Origin: Bombyx mori | Lineage: Eukaryota; Arthropoda; Insecta; Lepidoptera; Bombycidae | Length of the DNA stretch: 64,000 nt | NCBI RefSeq assembly: GCF_030269925.1 | Contig: NC_085107.1 | Coordinates: 1,860,001 to 1,924,000, forward strand | Direction of reading: 5' to 3' | In this document: positions 23,100 to 33,968 of the stretch, piece after piece | Position numbering within the stretch: position 1 is the stretch's first letter | How the letters are laid out: each line of letters starts with the position of its first letter | The notes under the pieces: generated by a model | Told to the model about the DNA's origin: nothing | The model's input: only the letters and a program-made list of their open reading frames with translations | The model's database searches: none | Position numbers and translations under genes: made by a program

Positions 23100-23492
23100 T
23101 TTAATAACTATGAACATGCTTGAGCATGCATGCGTGCTCTGGAAAATTATTCGAGGTGATACCATCATCTCGTTTTTACCACCGCACCGCCCGCCACCGG
23201 AATAGTGTTCATCCATACTACTTGGAGCCACTGCGGTCATCCACAGTGCGTTTCCAGATAAGAGATCTTTTTTGCCACGTACCATCCGACAATGGATTGA
23301 GCTCCCCTCCACGGTGTTTCACGAGCGCTATGACATGCCCTTCTTCAAACGAGGCTTTGGAGAGTATTAAGCGGTAGGCAGCGGCTTGGCTCTGCCCGTG
23401 GTATTGCTGAAGTCCATGGGCGACGGTAACCACTCACCGTCAGGTGGGCCGTATGCTCGTCTGCCTACAAGGACAATAAAAAAACATAAGCG
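23100..23492 (+). pseudogene. Non-LTR (jockey/CR1-like) reverse transcriptase 3' end and tail
   Basis: Frames near 23270-23400 read FATYHPTMD-APLHGVSRAL and FFKRGF, like the LINE motif (R)TARLWNELPSxVFxxxYDMxxFK. The end GGGCCGTATGCTCGTCTGCC then ACAAGGACAATAAAAAA is a recurrent Lepidopteran LINE tail. Several stops are present. Confidence 0.7.
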
Positions 23493-23663
23493 TGTATAAA
23501 TCTTATTCCAGAGAATTGTTTTCACCGTTCTTAATTTTATTAATATGAAAAGAGTAGAAATTTGAAGAAATGTGTATTCTATAATAAAACAATTTTCATT
23601 TTCCAGGCACAATTAATTGTAAACACCCACTCGTAGGATTAGTAAAATTCGTTATATATAAAA

Positions 23664-24740
23664 CTAGCGGCCCGCTCCGGTTCCGCTCGGGTCTTTATCA
23701 AAAATTTCAATGATATTTGACGTTTAAAAATAAAAGAACACTTTAATTAATAAAAGAACAGTTATTCTGCATTAAACTATAATAGTAAGGGTCGATTCGA
23801 CCAAACAAGAGTAAATCTTATTCTTAGAATAACTCGTCAGTTAATCGAGAGTAAATCAATTTTACGTTTTACCAACTACAATTCTAAGAATAGTGGGCCT
23901 ATTCGGGAATTGTTACTATACCGCCGTTTCGCACGGAATAACGGAGCTATTCCTAGAATAAAGTAATGGCGTCTGTCAGTCCAACATCTGATTTCTGTCA
24001 TTTCATAAATATTTATTCTGTTTTAATTTCAAGTCAACGCAATGCACTAAATGATTATTAATAGTCTGAATGCAACATTTAAACGAAAAAAGATAAAACC
24101 ACACGACAAAACTTGACAATTCCCTCAAACAAACAAGAAATAAAAATAATACGTTTGACAGCTGGATATCTAACACAACAGCTACTTTTTCACACTAAAA
24201 TACGGCAAAATCGAGTTGACAATTTGTATGCTCTTACACTATGCCGTTGTACAACAACATTTATTTGCCGGATTTTATTTTTGTTCACCATTCACTCTGC
24301 TATTCGCGTATTGTTATTCCTAGCGCAAGTATACGTGGAAAAACGACTATGAATTTACTCGAGATTAAAATCATGGAATAGGTTATTCCTCGTATAGTTA
24401 CTCGAGTTTAAATTTAAGTTTGGTCGAATCCGCCCTAAGACATATGCTGTCGCGACACTTTTTGTAAATAATAATGTGTTCTACAAAGCCGTAATACCTA
24501 CATTATTTTATTCTATCTTCAATAGTTTTCGCAGGGCACGCGCTGTAAAGAATATTTTAGATGATTTTTTTACACCTTGGGTTACATTGTTGGAGTTTTA
24601 GTAAGGAAGATTGTAGCCTATGTCACTCGGGAATAGTGTAGCTTTCAAACAGTGAAAGATTTTTTCAAATCGATTCAGTAATTTCGTAGCGTATTCAATA
24701 CAATCAAACAAATCTTTCCTCTTTATAATATTGATATAGA
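23664..24740 (-). mobile_element. Non-autonomous Helitron carrying a nested Harbinger-like MITE
   Basis: The ends are CTAG at 23664-23667 and the complement of TCTATATCAATATTATAAAG at 24740. The sequence parallels the Helitron at 124-550 except for a 647-bp insert at 23789-24435. Confidence 0.85.
23789..24435. mobile_element. PIF/Harbinger-type MITE (647 bp)
   Basis: The terminal inverted repeats are GGGTCGATTCGACCAAAC and the complement of its right end GTTTGGTCGAATCCGCCC (17 of 18 positions or so). TAA flanks both sides (23786-23788, 24436-24438). The Helitron copy at 124-550 has the empty site with a single TAA between the same flanks, which proves the insertion and a 3-bp duplication typical of PIF/Harbinger. 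No long coding frame is present. Confidence 0.88.
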
Positions 24741-24944
24741 TAAAGAAAAATAATTTTGCGTTCGGTAATGTTCTACATTTATATACCGGTATTTGAAATA
24801 AAAGCCACGGGCTCCACGTGCGTGTTTACTTAAAGAATCGCGTAAACGTCTAATACGTACTTAGGATAGACGGTAGTAGGAGCATTGAGGCCATGCAATA
24901 AGAGAAACAAACGGAAACAAAATAAGACATATAATAACATTTTT

Positions 24945-25189
24945 ACTGGTGGTAGGACCTCTTGTGAGTCCGCGCGGCTAGGTACCACCGCCTTGCCTAT
25001 TTCTGCCGTGAAGCAGTAATGCGTTTCGGTTTGAAGGGTAGGGCAGCCGTTGTTACTATACCGAGATCTTAGAACTTATATCTCAAGGTGGGTGGCGCAT
25101 TTACGTTGTAGATGTCCATGGGCTCCAGTAACCACTTAAAACCAGGTGGGCTGTGAGCTCGTCCACCCATCTAAGCAATAAAAAAAAAA
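24945..25189 (+). mobile_element. Silkworm-type SINE body, copy at 24.9 kb
   Basis: Complete + strand copy, 245 bp, ending in an A-run. It starts about 200 bp right of the Helitron at 23664-24740. Confidence 0.9.
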
Positions 25190-25341
25190 CGTAAAAAAAA
25201 CGTCAATTATTTCACAATGGTAAATTCAACCAATTTATTACGCTAAAATTTGCATGGAAACCAAACCAACTATACAATTTAATAGATTTATAATAGTAAT
25301 TTAAAGTTATCTCTCATAATTTTGATAGACTAGGCTTTATG

Positions 25342-25593
25342 CTGGTGGTAGGACGTCTTGTGAGTCCACACGGGTAGGTACCACCACCCCGCCTATTTCC
25401 GCCGTGAAGCAGTAATGCGTTTCGGTTCGAAGGGTGGGGTAGCCGTTGTAACTATACTGAGACCTTAGAACTTATATCTCGAGGTGGGTGGCGCATTTAC
25501 ATTGTAGATGTCTATGGGCTCCAGTAATCACTTAACATCAGGTGGGCTGTGAGCTCGTCCATCCATCTAAGCAATAAAAAAAAAAAAAAAAAA
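25342..25593 (+). mobile_element. Silkworm-type SINE body, copy at 25.3 kb
   Basis: Complete + strand copy with a long A-tail (about 19 A), which suggests it is fairly young. It lies 150 bp from the previous copy, in the same orientation. Confidence 0.9.
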
Positions 25594-26315
25594 GACTGCT
25601 ATAAAAGCTACATATCAGCAATCACTGTTGCTTATGTTATTTTAGCTGTGCGCTATAAGATATTCTATAAGTATCCTAATAAATCGTATAAGAAAAAGAA
25701 TATAAGAATACTATAATACTATAACAATATAATAAATTTTAACATAACAATAAATTTTTGCCAGGAATTTGCGAGAACCATCTACCTCTCATTTGTAACA
25801 ATTGGTTTAAATATATAACGCATGAGTTGTTTTGTCACCGTGCCCCCTGATATATGGAAATTGAAACGTATTTATAAATTTCACAGGGTTTCTGATAACA
25901 ACACAATTCCCCTTTTACGTACATAATACATATAATATTGCTTTTGTTACCAGTTTATTATGGTCGTGCCATTGTGTAAATTTATGTGCGGATATGCGGG
26001 AAGGTAGAAGAAAAATTAATAGCATTTAACTTAATTGTTTGCCGTAGTATCGATAAGACATTAATGTTTGTACATCGATAACGTCGTACTGGCTTACCTT
26101 GATGGTAGCGCTCCAGACAGATAATTACTTACACAATGCTATTCCGTCGTGATTGCAAACTAACCACAAAATCGAAGTTTACCCTGATAGCTTCATTAAT
26201 GCAGTGCAGCCCCTCACTTCAGATATGCGCTGGACTATTTTAGTATTAGACTATTCCAATTAAAACTAGAATTGTCTATCCAATTTAAATAAAGTGAAGA
26301 AATTTTACGTAGTTC
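25594..26315. other. Non-coding stretch between SINEs
   Basis: AT-rich, nothing recognised. Confidence 0.45.
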
Positions 26316-26556
26316 ACTGGTGGTAGGACCTCATGTGAGTCCGCGCGGGTAGGTACCACCACCCTGCCTATTTCTGCCGTGAGACAGTAATGCGTTTCGG
26401 TTTGAAGGGTGGGGCAACCGTTGTAACTATACTTGAGACCTTCGAACTTTTATCTCAAGGTGGATGGCCCATATACGTTGTAGATGTCTATGGGCTCCAG
26501 TAACCACTTAACACCATGTGGGCTGTGAGCTCGTCCATCCATCTAAGCAATAAAGA
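26316..26556 (+). mobile_element. Silkworm-type SINE body, copy at 26.3 kb
   Basis: Complete + strand copy. It is followed at once by a ~170-bp segment (26560-26732) that also follows the SINE copy at 56700. Confidence 0.9.
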
Positions 26557-26559
26557 AAA

Positions 26560-26732
26560 GTGAAGCATTATCAGTTCAAAACTTCAAAAAAACTTCGTTT
26601 TCGCTTACTATATTAAATGAAGTGGGGACGTTGGAAATAACTCTTGTTGAGCACTGCCAAAGCCAACGAATACTACAATTTGGAATCCCAATTGTTGGCA
26701 TGTCAACTGCAGCACCCTTCAAACTGTAACGC
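26560..26732 (+). repeat. Repeat segment Y, copy 1
   Basis: AAGCATTATCAGTTCAAAAC through CCTTCAAACTGTAAC matches 56943-57113 with few changes. In both places it directly follows a SINE A-tail. It may be part of a DNA transposon frame (LLSTAKANEYYNLESQLLAC), not identified. Confidence 0.85.
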
Positions 26733-26949
26733 GTGATATTCTCATGCCGAAGTTTACAGTTCAGTAGCACCGACCCGTGTATGCACACTACGCGATCTAC
26801 TGACAGGACCCAAAGTTGGACACGAATTATGGTAAAAATTTGTGAATATATTACGACGGATGATTTGGGGAAGGTTAAAATAACAGATTCATGGCTGTAC
26901 ATATTTGAGCATCGTAATAACAAGTAAAAAATTAAATTGTATACAAATA

Positions 26950-27162
26950 CTAGTCGTACTTACCCGCTTCACTGGGCATTTAAAATTAACATTATTATTT
27001 ATTGTCATTATTATTAGTCCAACACTCATATAAATATTAGCTTATCCATTAAGTACATGTTTTTTCTACATGGAAACTCAGTTTCAAGTCAATCGGATGC
27101 ATGGTTTAGTAGTTATAACGGAACATCCGTAAAAACCACTGTTGATTTATATATTAGTATAG
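26950..27162 (-). mobile_element. Helitron-like repeat, partner of 35897-36147
   Basis: CTAGTCGTACTTACCCGCTT at one end and ATATTAGTATAG at the other, with ~200 bp shared with the intronic copy at 35897-36147. Confidence 0.65.
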
Positions 27163-27682
27163 GTTAAATAATATATATTCAATACAACATAACTCATATA
27201 CATAAAAAACACTGTTACTATTAACGTTTACGTGATAAATTTTTCTACCTATTAACTTTAATATGAAACTATAATAAATATATGAACAATTAAAAACTGC
27301 TGCTCCCCTAGCCATACGATATAACGGTAATATTTTAAACACTATAAACATTGAAAGCCTTATGCTGCATTAATGTTAGCGCTCATCACGCTAATCTGTC
27401 TCCGAGGCCCTCCCGCCTGATATGGAAATGCATCCCAAGAGGAAATACCACGTAAATCTATTTGCTTCGTGTCGCTTCGCGTTTCAAACGGAAACCACTT
27501 GAAGTGAAATGAATCGTTTGATAGCCTCTAGAGGATTTCTGCTGAAATGTACTTGTAGAACAAAATGTCTACCGTCTAGTGTTTTTGTAGGCAACGGGAA
27601 ACATTCGTCCAGCCTTGTGTAAAGCGGTTTTTCGGTGTTTTAACGCATTCGGTTTGATAGATTTAACCGTATTTATATAGTA

Positions 27683-27771
27683 CAGTTGAGACTTGAACCT
27701 CAAGTCTCAAAGTGGCTGGTGGCACACATGTATGAGTTTGGACAACTACATAACACTAAGCAATAAAAAAA
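27683..27771 (+). mobile_element. Degenerate SINE body 3' fragment
   Basis: TGAACCTCAAGTCTCAAAGT to CACTAAGCAATAAAAAAAGG matches the 3' part of the body with gaps. Confidence 0.6.
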
Positions 27772-28429
27772 GGACTAAAAATCGTCATTGTCTTAGACAG
27801 AGAATAACTCTCATCAATGTGCTTTACAAGGACTGTATAAGTGAGCAAAAAATAAAAATTAATAATAAATATATTATGTAAACATTCACAAAACTTGTAC
27901 AATGCATCTGCAAAGTAAAACTTTAACGAAAAAGTGTTTTATCAACATTAGATACGAAGAATTACTTATTGATTTATACGTACCGAATTTAACATGGTAG
28001 CTGAACGCGACATTCGTTTAATGTGATGGTGATATATTTAAAAATCACACGGCCGATCCCTCGGTAACCTACGACATTTCTATGGCGTACTTAACTCTAC
28101 AAGTATTTTGAAAACTTTCGTAACAAATTAAAATGAAGGCACAAAGCAAACCAGCATTTGATTGGCTTTAGAGAGAGGTAAAAGGAAAAAAGAGTTAGTT
28201 AGACCCGGCTCGCTTTATTGGCCGATTCTTGATTTAATTTCACAGCATCACTCGCTAGGCCAATTTAAATATTTACTGAAAATATTACCGAAACGCGTCC
28301 AACCGCTTTGAAGCTTATATGGATCTACAAACACACATCCACTTTTAATCATATTTAATGGACTAACAGTAACCCATACCAAGTAACATTACCGGAAAGA
28401 AAATTGTGTAGAATTCAATAAAGAAGAAG
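27772..28429. other. Non-coding stretch
   Basis: Nothing recognised before the palindromic element. Confidence 0.45.
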
Positions 28430-28740
28430 GATTAAATTAAAATAAATAATCATTTAAAAAAACTAACAAAATACGCTTTTATAGAAAATCCAACTAAAAA
28501 ATAGAAAATAAATTTGAATTAAAAATAGTGTAAGAAAAAATGATTTTATTGTAAAAAAGCGTGGGGTGCTTTTCAGGATATTATCAAAATAGCCCTTCTA
28601 CTCATATCTGTTCATAAAATATTTATAACTACTGATACCATGTAACATTGTTATTTTTTTAAACTATTATTTATTTTTAATTTTTTAGTTGAATTTCAAT
28701 TTATTCATTTTTTTTTCTATTTTAATTTAAATATTTAATT
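28430..28740. mobile_element. Palindromic (foldback) AT-rich element, copy 2
   Basis: The arms contain TTTAAAAAAACTAACAAAAT, ATCCAACTAAAAAATAGAA and AAAAAAGCGTGGGGTGCTTT, with inverted partners at 28650-28730. A flank at 28745-28860 (TTTGAAGGGGGTCAAAATCA) is the complement of the flank at 61270-61400, so the full repeat is larger than the palindrome. Confidence 0.75.
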
Positions 28741-28860
28741 GTCATCTGCCCTTAATAAGTATACCAAATTTCGAGTTAATCCAACGTTTTGAAGGGGGTC
28801 AAAATCATGTTCAAAGATTCCGTTACAAACATACAATATACGTGTGAAGCTAATAAAAGC

Positions 28861-30555
28861 GTATTAATAAAAGAGCCATACGTAAGTATTGAATCAATAT
28901 TATTGAGAAATAATATTGTTGAATTAACATAAAACTTCAACTTAATATTTACACTGATGTGCCTATAAATCGATCGTTTCATAATTACTAACGAACATGA
29001 CATGGCTGACTTAGAGGAAACCAATGTAAATATTTAAGAATGCAACACGCTCAACTTTATTCTACATCCATGAACAGCCTCGTGCTTTGCAGGCTTTAGA
29101 TGGGCAGATAAACCTATCAGGCTTAAACGGTTACCCAAACCTACTAAGGCCTAAATTTAATAGTGGATGATGACGCCCTAATTTTCAGTGGAATTATGGC
29201 TATTCAATCGAAAATGGCCATCATTTTCCCCTACCTCATCCTTGGTAGCCTCAAGGGCTATTTCAACTACGCGCGGTCTGGTCCTTAGCTCACAGCAGTT
29301 TTTATTCATGTTTACGACTCGTAGAGGCCTCAAGAACACCCTGGTGTTTTATTTGCCGCTACAAATTCAAAACTTATCATCATCAGTTAAAGAGCAAGTT
29401 ACTTATAATAAATTCAGAATTATCATTATCACGATATACTCGTAGATGGCACGCAGATACCGTAGGGAATTAGAGCCATAACAATCTTTAGATCTGAAGC
29501 CACTTTGAACTCCAATATCGAAAAGCTTTGGTTTTCCTTCAGGAAATAGATAAGAGAATGATACGTACAGATTATGATATTCCAGTACTGGCTCTGAAAA
29601 TTAATTGTTTATGAATAGGACCAAATGTTAAGGCGCTCTGAGTGAATCAAAATATTATTACTCAGCTAAAGAAATAGGGAACTGTACTTTCTTTCTTTCT
29701 TTAACACTATTTACACTTTAAATCTATATATTAAATACGTGAAGCAAAAACTTTGTACCACTTTTTACGAAAATTGCGCGGACGGAGGAGTATAAAATTT
29801 TCCACACTTATAGAGAATGAGTGCAGAAGGTTATTTTTTTTTTTTATTATGCATAAAAAGTACATTAAGTCAATAAAAAATCATTGCACATACTACCATG
29901 TATTTGACACACACACGCATGCATACTATTTGTTTATTGTCAAACTTTGTTATTGCTTATAGTCAGTGATCAAATTGAGAATAAATTGAATATTGTTTAT
30001 CTTTATTAATATTTGTCTAAAGTGTAGTCTTGGCGAAATATGGGATTATAGAAGTATAATAATGTTTGACAATAGAATCATAATAGTGTACAAACTTATA
30101 ATTTCAATAATTATAGTCGAATTTCGACTACCGTGGGACTACTAGTATATATTAATAAGTTTGATTCTCGTGTCAGGCGTAAAGTATCTGTTCATGTTAT
30201 AGGTAGAATTAAAACTATTCATACATACATATGCAATACAAGTGATCTCGATATTTAACTATGTATGAGTTTTAAACCGACTACATACATTAGAATATTT
30301 TAACCTTGACCATATGTAGGAGAGCACCCTTCGTGATATTACTTATTAAAATGTATTAAAAATTGTTAAAAATAGATTGTATATTTATTAGGCTTACGAT
30401 ACGATATGCAAGCTTTGAGATATAACCAAGAGGACTTTTGTTTCCTGTCTTGTTTGTGGTATACTGTAGTTTGACAGCACATTGTAATAAAGGTCAGTAG
30501 TCAAGAAATTAATCTTAATATAAAATGTATTATAATATTATATTATATATTATAA
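28861..30555. other. Non-coding stretch upstream of the exon copy
   Basis: AT-rich; only the family B fragment at 29238 is recognised. No 5' phosphatase exon was found here. Confidence 0.45.
29238..29290 (+). mobile_element. Family B fragment
   Basis: TTGGTAGCCTCAAGGGCTAT and GGTCCTTAGCTCAC follow the family B 5' landmarks. Confidence 0.45.
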
Positions 30556-30651
30556 AAGCGACGAGCCCGCGATGCTGAACGATGGCACAACCTCAAGAGG
30601 TCTCTCTACAAACCCCTCACGATCACCTTCGGCTTCATCCTCGCCGGCATT
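30556..30651 (+). pseudogene. Extra copy of the phosphatase tail-anchor exon fragment
   Basis: About 95 bp match 42107-42202 of terminal exon F with three mismatches that I can count (A for G at 30564, and two in GATGCTGAAC versus GACGCCGAAC). The match contains exon sequence only, starts at AAGCGACG and stops after GGCATT, where the reading frame soon ends at TAA. Both sides are TA-rich and roughly inverted (ATTATATTATATATTATAA left, TATAATATAATATAC right). It has no start codon and no clear acceptor, so I call it a non-functional filler insertion. It may lie inside the large 5' intron of the same gene. Confidence 0.85.
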
Positions 30652-31035
30652 ATAATATAATATACTTTTGTTGATTTGTCATTAGAGTAGAGAGCTAGAA
30701 TAATCACAGACAAGCAGATCAAACGAAGTTTTTTTAACAGAGCTGAGACTCGAAATTCGCAAAAGTAATTTGCAATAAGATTAGAAAAATTGTACCGTGG
30801 TCTTATTCAATAAATTATCGAAGTTTTATGTACCGGCTAAAAGTTATTTCTTAAAAAATTGTCAATAACAAATTGTTCGATATAACTAAAACTCTCATTA
30901 ACAGTAAGATAATTATCAAATTAGCCAGTAACAGTATTGAAATATGTACTTTTGACACCCTTGAAAAAAAATTTTGCTTTTGATGTGAAACGTCTATAGC
31001 CGCACACACGTAAAACCGATTTCTGGTGCATGCCT

Positions 31036-31086
31036 TGGCGACGCGTCGCCACGTTATATGATGTGCGGTGTGGCGACACGTCGCCA
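31036..31086. repeat. Pair of 16-bp palindromes
   Basis: TGGCGACGCGTCGCCA (31036-31051) and TGGCGACACGTCGCCA (31071-31086) are two near-identical palindromes with starts 35 bp apart, inside AT-rich DNA. The function is unknown. Confidence 0.85.
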
Positions 31087-31242
31087 TGCGCCATCGACTA
31101 TGCGATTCTCTCTATGCTTTACTTGAAAACAAATTATTTTTTCGTAATATTTTATTTTATCATTATGACAAATTTAGTTCCTATCACAATCTGTTCTTTT
31201 CTGCATATTACTTTTACAAAATAATGTCCCGTGACGGCTCAC

Positions 31243-31485
31243 ATTTTTTTTTATCTCTTACTTGAGTAGACGAGTTCTAATTAAGTTACGAGTTAAATTA
31301 AGGTGTTAAACGATTACCGCAGTCCATAGACATCAACAACTTAAATGACGCAGACGGGTCCTTGAAACGTGAATACTATGTCTCAGTTTTACAGTACAAC
31401 GGCTGCCCCATCCTTCAAATTGAAACGCATTACCGCTTCACGGCAGAAATAGGCAATGAGGCAAGTGATGGCTTTACCGCCAGTA
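31243..31485 (-). mobile_element. Degenerate silkworm-type SINE body at 31.2 kb
   Basis: A strongly diverged - strand copy; T-run at 31243, TTCAAATTGAAACGCATTAC at the middle, GGCTTTACCGCCAGTA at the end. Confidence 0.8.
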
Positions 31486-31597
31486 AAAAAACGTGGACGC
31501 ATGTATGAATGCTTACACCGGTATGCTTGATAACAAAAGCAGTATTTGAGGTAGATGCGGCGTAGTAGACAACAAGACGTGTGAACACTACTATGAG

Positions 31598-31963
31598 ATA
31601 GACATCTACAACGTAAACGCGCCACCCACCTTGAGACATAAGTTCTAAGGTCTTAAGTATAGTTACAACGGCGGCCCCACCCTTCAAACCGGAACGCATT
31701 ACTGCTTCCCGGCAGAAATAGGCAGGGTACCTACCCGCGCGGACTCACAAGAGGTCCTACCACCAGTAATTGCGCAAATTATAATTTTGCGGGTTTGATT
31801 TTATTACACGATTTTATTCCTTCACCGTGGAAGTCAATCGTGAACATTTGCTGAGTACGTATTTCATTAGAAAAATTGGTACCAGCCTGGGATTCGAACA
31901 CCGGTGCATCGCTCAACACGAATTCACCAGACGTCTTATCCTTTAGGCCAACACGACGTCAAA
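31598..31963 (-). mobile_element. SINE with tRNA-like head joined to silkworm-type body
   Basis: Read on the - strand, a head (31963-31770) has an A-box-like TTGGCCTAAAGG and the B-box-like GTGTTCGAATCCC, as in tRNA genes. It runs into the standard body (ACTGGTGGTAGGACC...) at 31769. The body lacks its 3' part after ATGTCTAT. This shows that the 245-bp body is the 3' part of a ~450-bp tRNA-derived SINE, the size reported for Bm1. Confidence 0.8.
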
Positions 31964-33164
31964 CTTTCCACATTACTGAAGATATAAATAATATAGATAT
32001 AAAAATTTATAATTTGTAGGTTTTTTTGTAAAACAACCTTACTCGAAACAATTACCTTTATATTATAAGACTTCGTATAATCGAGGGTACTTTACTATAA
32101 CATCCGTCTTCATCAAAATACGCTACCAATATAGACGGTACATGCTCAATCGAAAGATTAACATCAAGTTACGGACATTTTGGATTCATAATATAAAGTT
32201 GTTGTTTTTTTTTTACGAAAACATCTGAAAGCGGATCATACATTTAAATCAGAATGTGATGAGATTTCCCTTTGACGTGCATAATGTTTTATGTGAAATA
32301 ATGTTGTTTACTCAACGCAATATTTAAAAGCACATATGTACGTGCATATGTACCTACGTTTTAAAGTAACTCAACTCGATTTTTTTTTATTGCTTAGATG
32401 TGTGGACGAGCTCACAGCCCACCTGGTGTTAAGTGGTTACTGGAGCCCATAGACATCTACAAAGTAAATGCGCCACCCACCTTGAGATATGAGTTCGATT
32501 AACGATACTTTGAAATAAAACAGGAATATTTTTCACAAATTTTCCATTGAAGTATATAGACCGATATTTTCATTTTTCAAAAGACACATGATGTATAACT
32601 GGTCCGCTCACGATCAAAGAACGAGTGGGATTCTAAGTACAATGGTCGAAATATTCAAACGCTTTTCGATCGGTTATAATTTCGTAGACAGAGCGTACTT
32701 ACGGGAATTCACGAACGTATCTTGGATACGTTTTTATGTTTACATTCTTTGTTGGAGTTTAATCGGTTCGTTCGCCTTGTGCATTATTTCATACTAAGAT
32801 CTGGAAATAAAATTGGATGCGCGAATTAATTTATTCAATATTCTCACTTTTTGTATCGGCACTTTACATTATGCATAACTTTCATGCGGTGAAAACTTGT
32901 CTTAAGTTATTGATATGATTCGTTCCCTCGAAGTATAAGCTACAAATACTTCGTTTTTTCTTTTTTTGCTTCAAAGCACTGTTGATATCTCAATAGATTT
33001 TTTTTCTTATTCTCCGAGGAAAGTATATTATTTCTACTATTATTTAGAATATCGTATTCCACTTTAAAGCATAAGGCCTCGCTTCTCATTCCTCCAAATT
33101 TTACAATTTTCTGAAAATTTTAACCTGTGACCAATCCTACTCTTCATGTTACCTTTCCTTAGGG
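31964..33164. other. Mostly non-coding; one 69-codon frame of unknown nature
   Basis: The frame at 32588-32797 ends in a hydrophobic stretch (FYVYILCWSLIGSFALCIIS) followed by AATAAA 21 bases or so later. It could be a small or terminal exon but has no recognised family; I leave it uncalled. Confidence 0.35.
32380..32495 (-). mobile_element. Silkworm-type SINE body, 5'-truncated
   Basis: Only the 3' half (on the - strand) from GAACTCATATCTCAAGGTGG to the A-tail is present. It breaks at GAGTTC/GATTAACG. Confidence 0.88.
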
Positions 33165-33300
33165 GCTATTCCAACTAAGCGTAGGCTGGTAGGTGGGCTC
33201 ACGGGCTCAACCTGAGATAACTTGCTAACACTGCTCCAAGCAAGAGCAGTGCTTTGAATCTCAATCTATCCGGCTATACACCGAGTGCGTTATATCTATG
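33165..33300 (+). mobile_element. Family B fragment upstream of Helitron
   Basis: GGGCTATTCCAACTAAGCGT, GGTGGGCTCACGGGCTCAA and GCTAACACTGCTCCAAGCAA follow family B with gaps. Confidence 0.65.
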
Positions 33301-33338
33301 GGCGTAATTACCAATAACAAATGGCAATGGAACAAAAA

Positions 33339-33662
33339 TCTATACTAATATTATAAAGCAGAAAAGTTTGTTTGTTTGAACGCGCTAATCTCAGGAACTG
33401 CTGGTCTCATTTGAAAAATTCTTGCTATGTTAGATAGGCCATTTATTGAGGAAGGGTAATAGGCTATAGGTAACATCATGGTAAGATCAATACAAAAGTG
33501 GAGCAGCAATAAAGAATGTTTCGAAATAGGGGTTTAAATAGCTCCTTAACATTCTATAATTAAAAAATATTTTCACTTTCTACGTAAATGAAGTGGGGGG
33601 TAAAATTTAACGTTATGCCAAAGTAACTATTCCGCGCGGACGGAGTCGCGGGCAAAAGCTAG
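33339..33662 (+). mobile_element. Non-autonomous Helitron upstream of phosphatase exon A
   Basis: This 324-bp element starts TCTATACTAATATTATAAAG and ends GGGCAAAAGCTAG, inserted between A and T. It ends 43 bp before the exon A acceptor border. Confidence 0.8.
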
Positions 33663-33705
33663 TATATTATAAAACCATATAAACGGTTTTATGTTTTTTT
33701 AACAG

Positions 33706-33968
33706 ATGGAAAGCGCTGATCGCCAGTACATCCTGACTCAGGGACCGCTTGCGTTCACCGTAGGCCACTTTTGGCTGATGGTCTGGGAGCAGAACAGCCG
33801 CGCCGTCCTAATGCTGAACAAGGTCATCGAGAAAAACGAGATCAAGTGTCACTGGTACTGGCCCCATGGAAACGGCGAACAGCACAAGATGCTGCTAACA
33901 GATGTGAATCTTAGCGTCGAACAGATAAGCGAGGAGGAATGCCCAAACTACTCCATTCGGGTGCTTAA
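33706..33968 (+). CDS. Ptp61F: Phosphatase exon A (YILTQGP / [10 protein letters not shown])
   Basis: This internal exon starts after a pyrimidine run and AACAG at 33701-33705 and ends at a GTAAGT donor at 33969. Its 263 bp leave two bases of a split Lys codon. The residues [18 protein letters not shown] and the stretch ending NYSIRVL align with PTP1B from memory. A Helitron ends at 33662, only 43 bp before the exon. Confidence 0.9.

Noticed and set aside
31900..31963. tRNA gene suggested by A- and B-box sequences
   Set aside because: The cloverleaf does not complete and the sequence continues into the SINE body; it is a SINE head, as are those at 52.2 and 61.0 kb.
32588..32797. 69-codon frame with hydrophobic end as a small membrane protein or terminal exon
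   Set aside because: No family recognised and no acceptor chosen with confidence; kept only as a note in the region entry.
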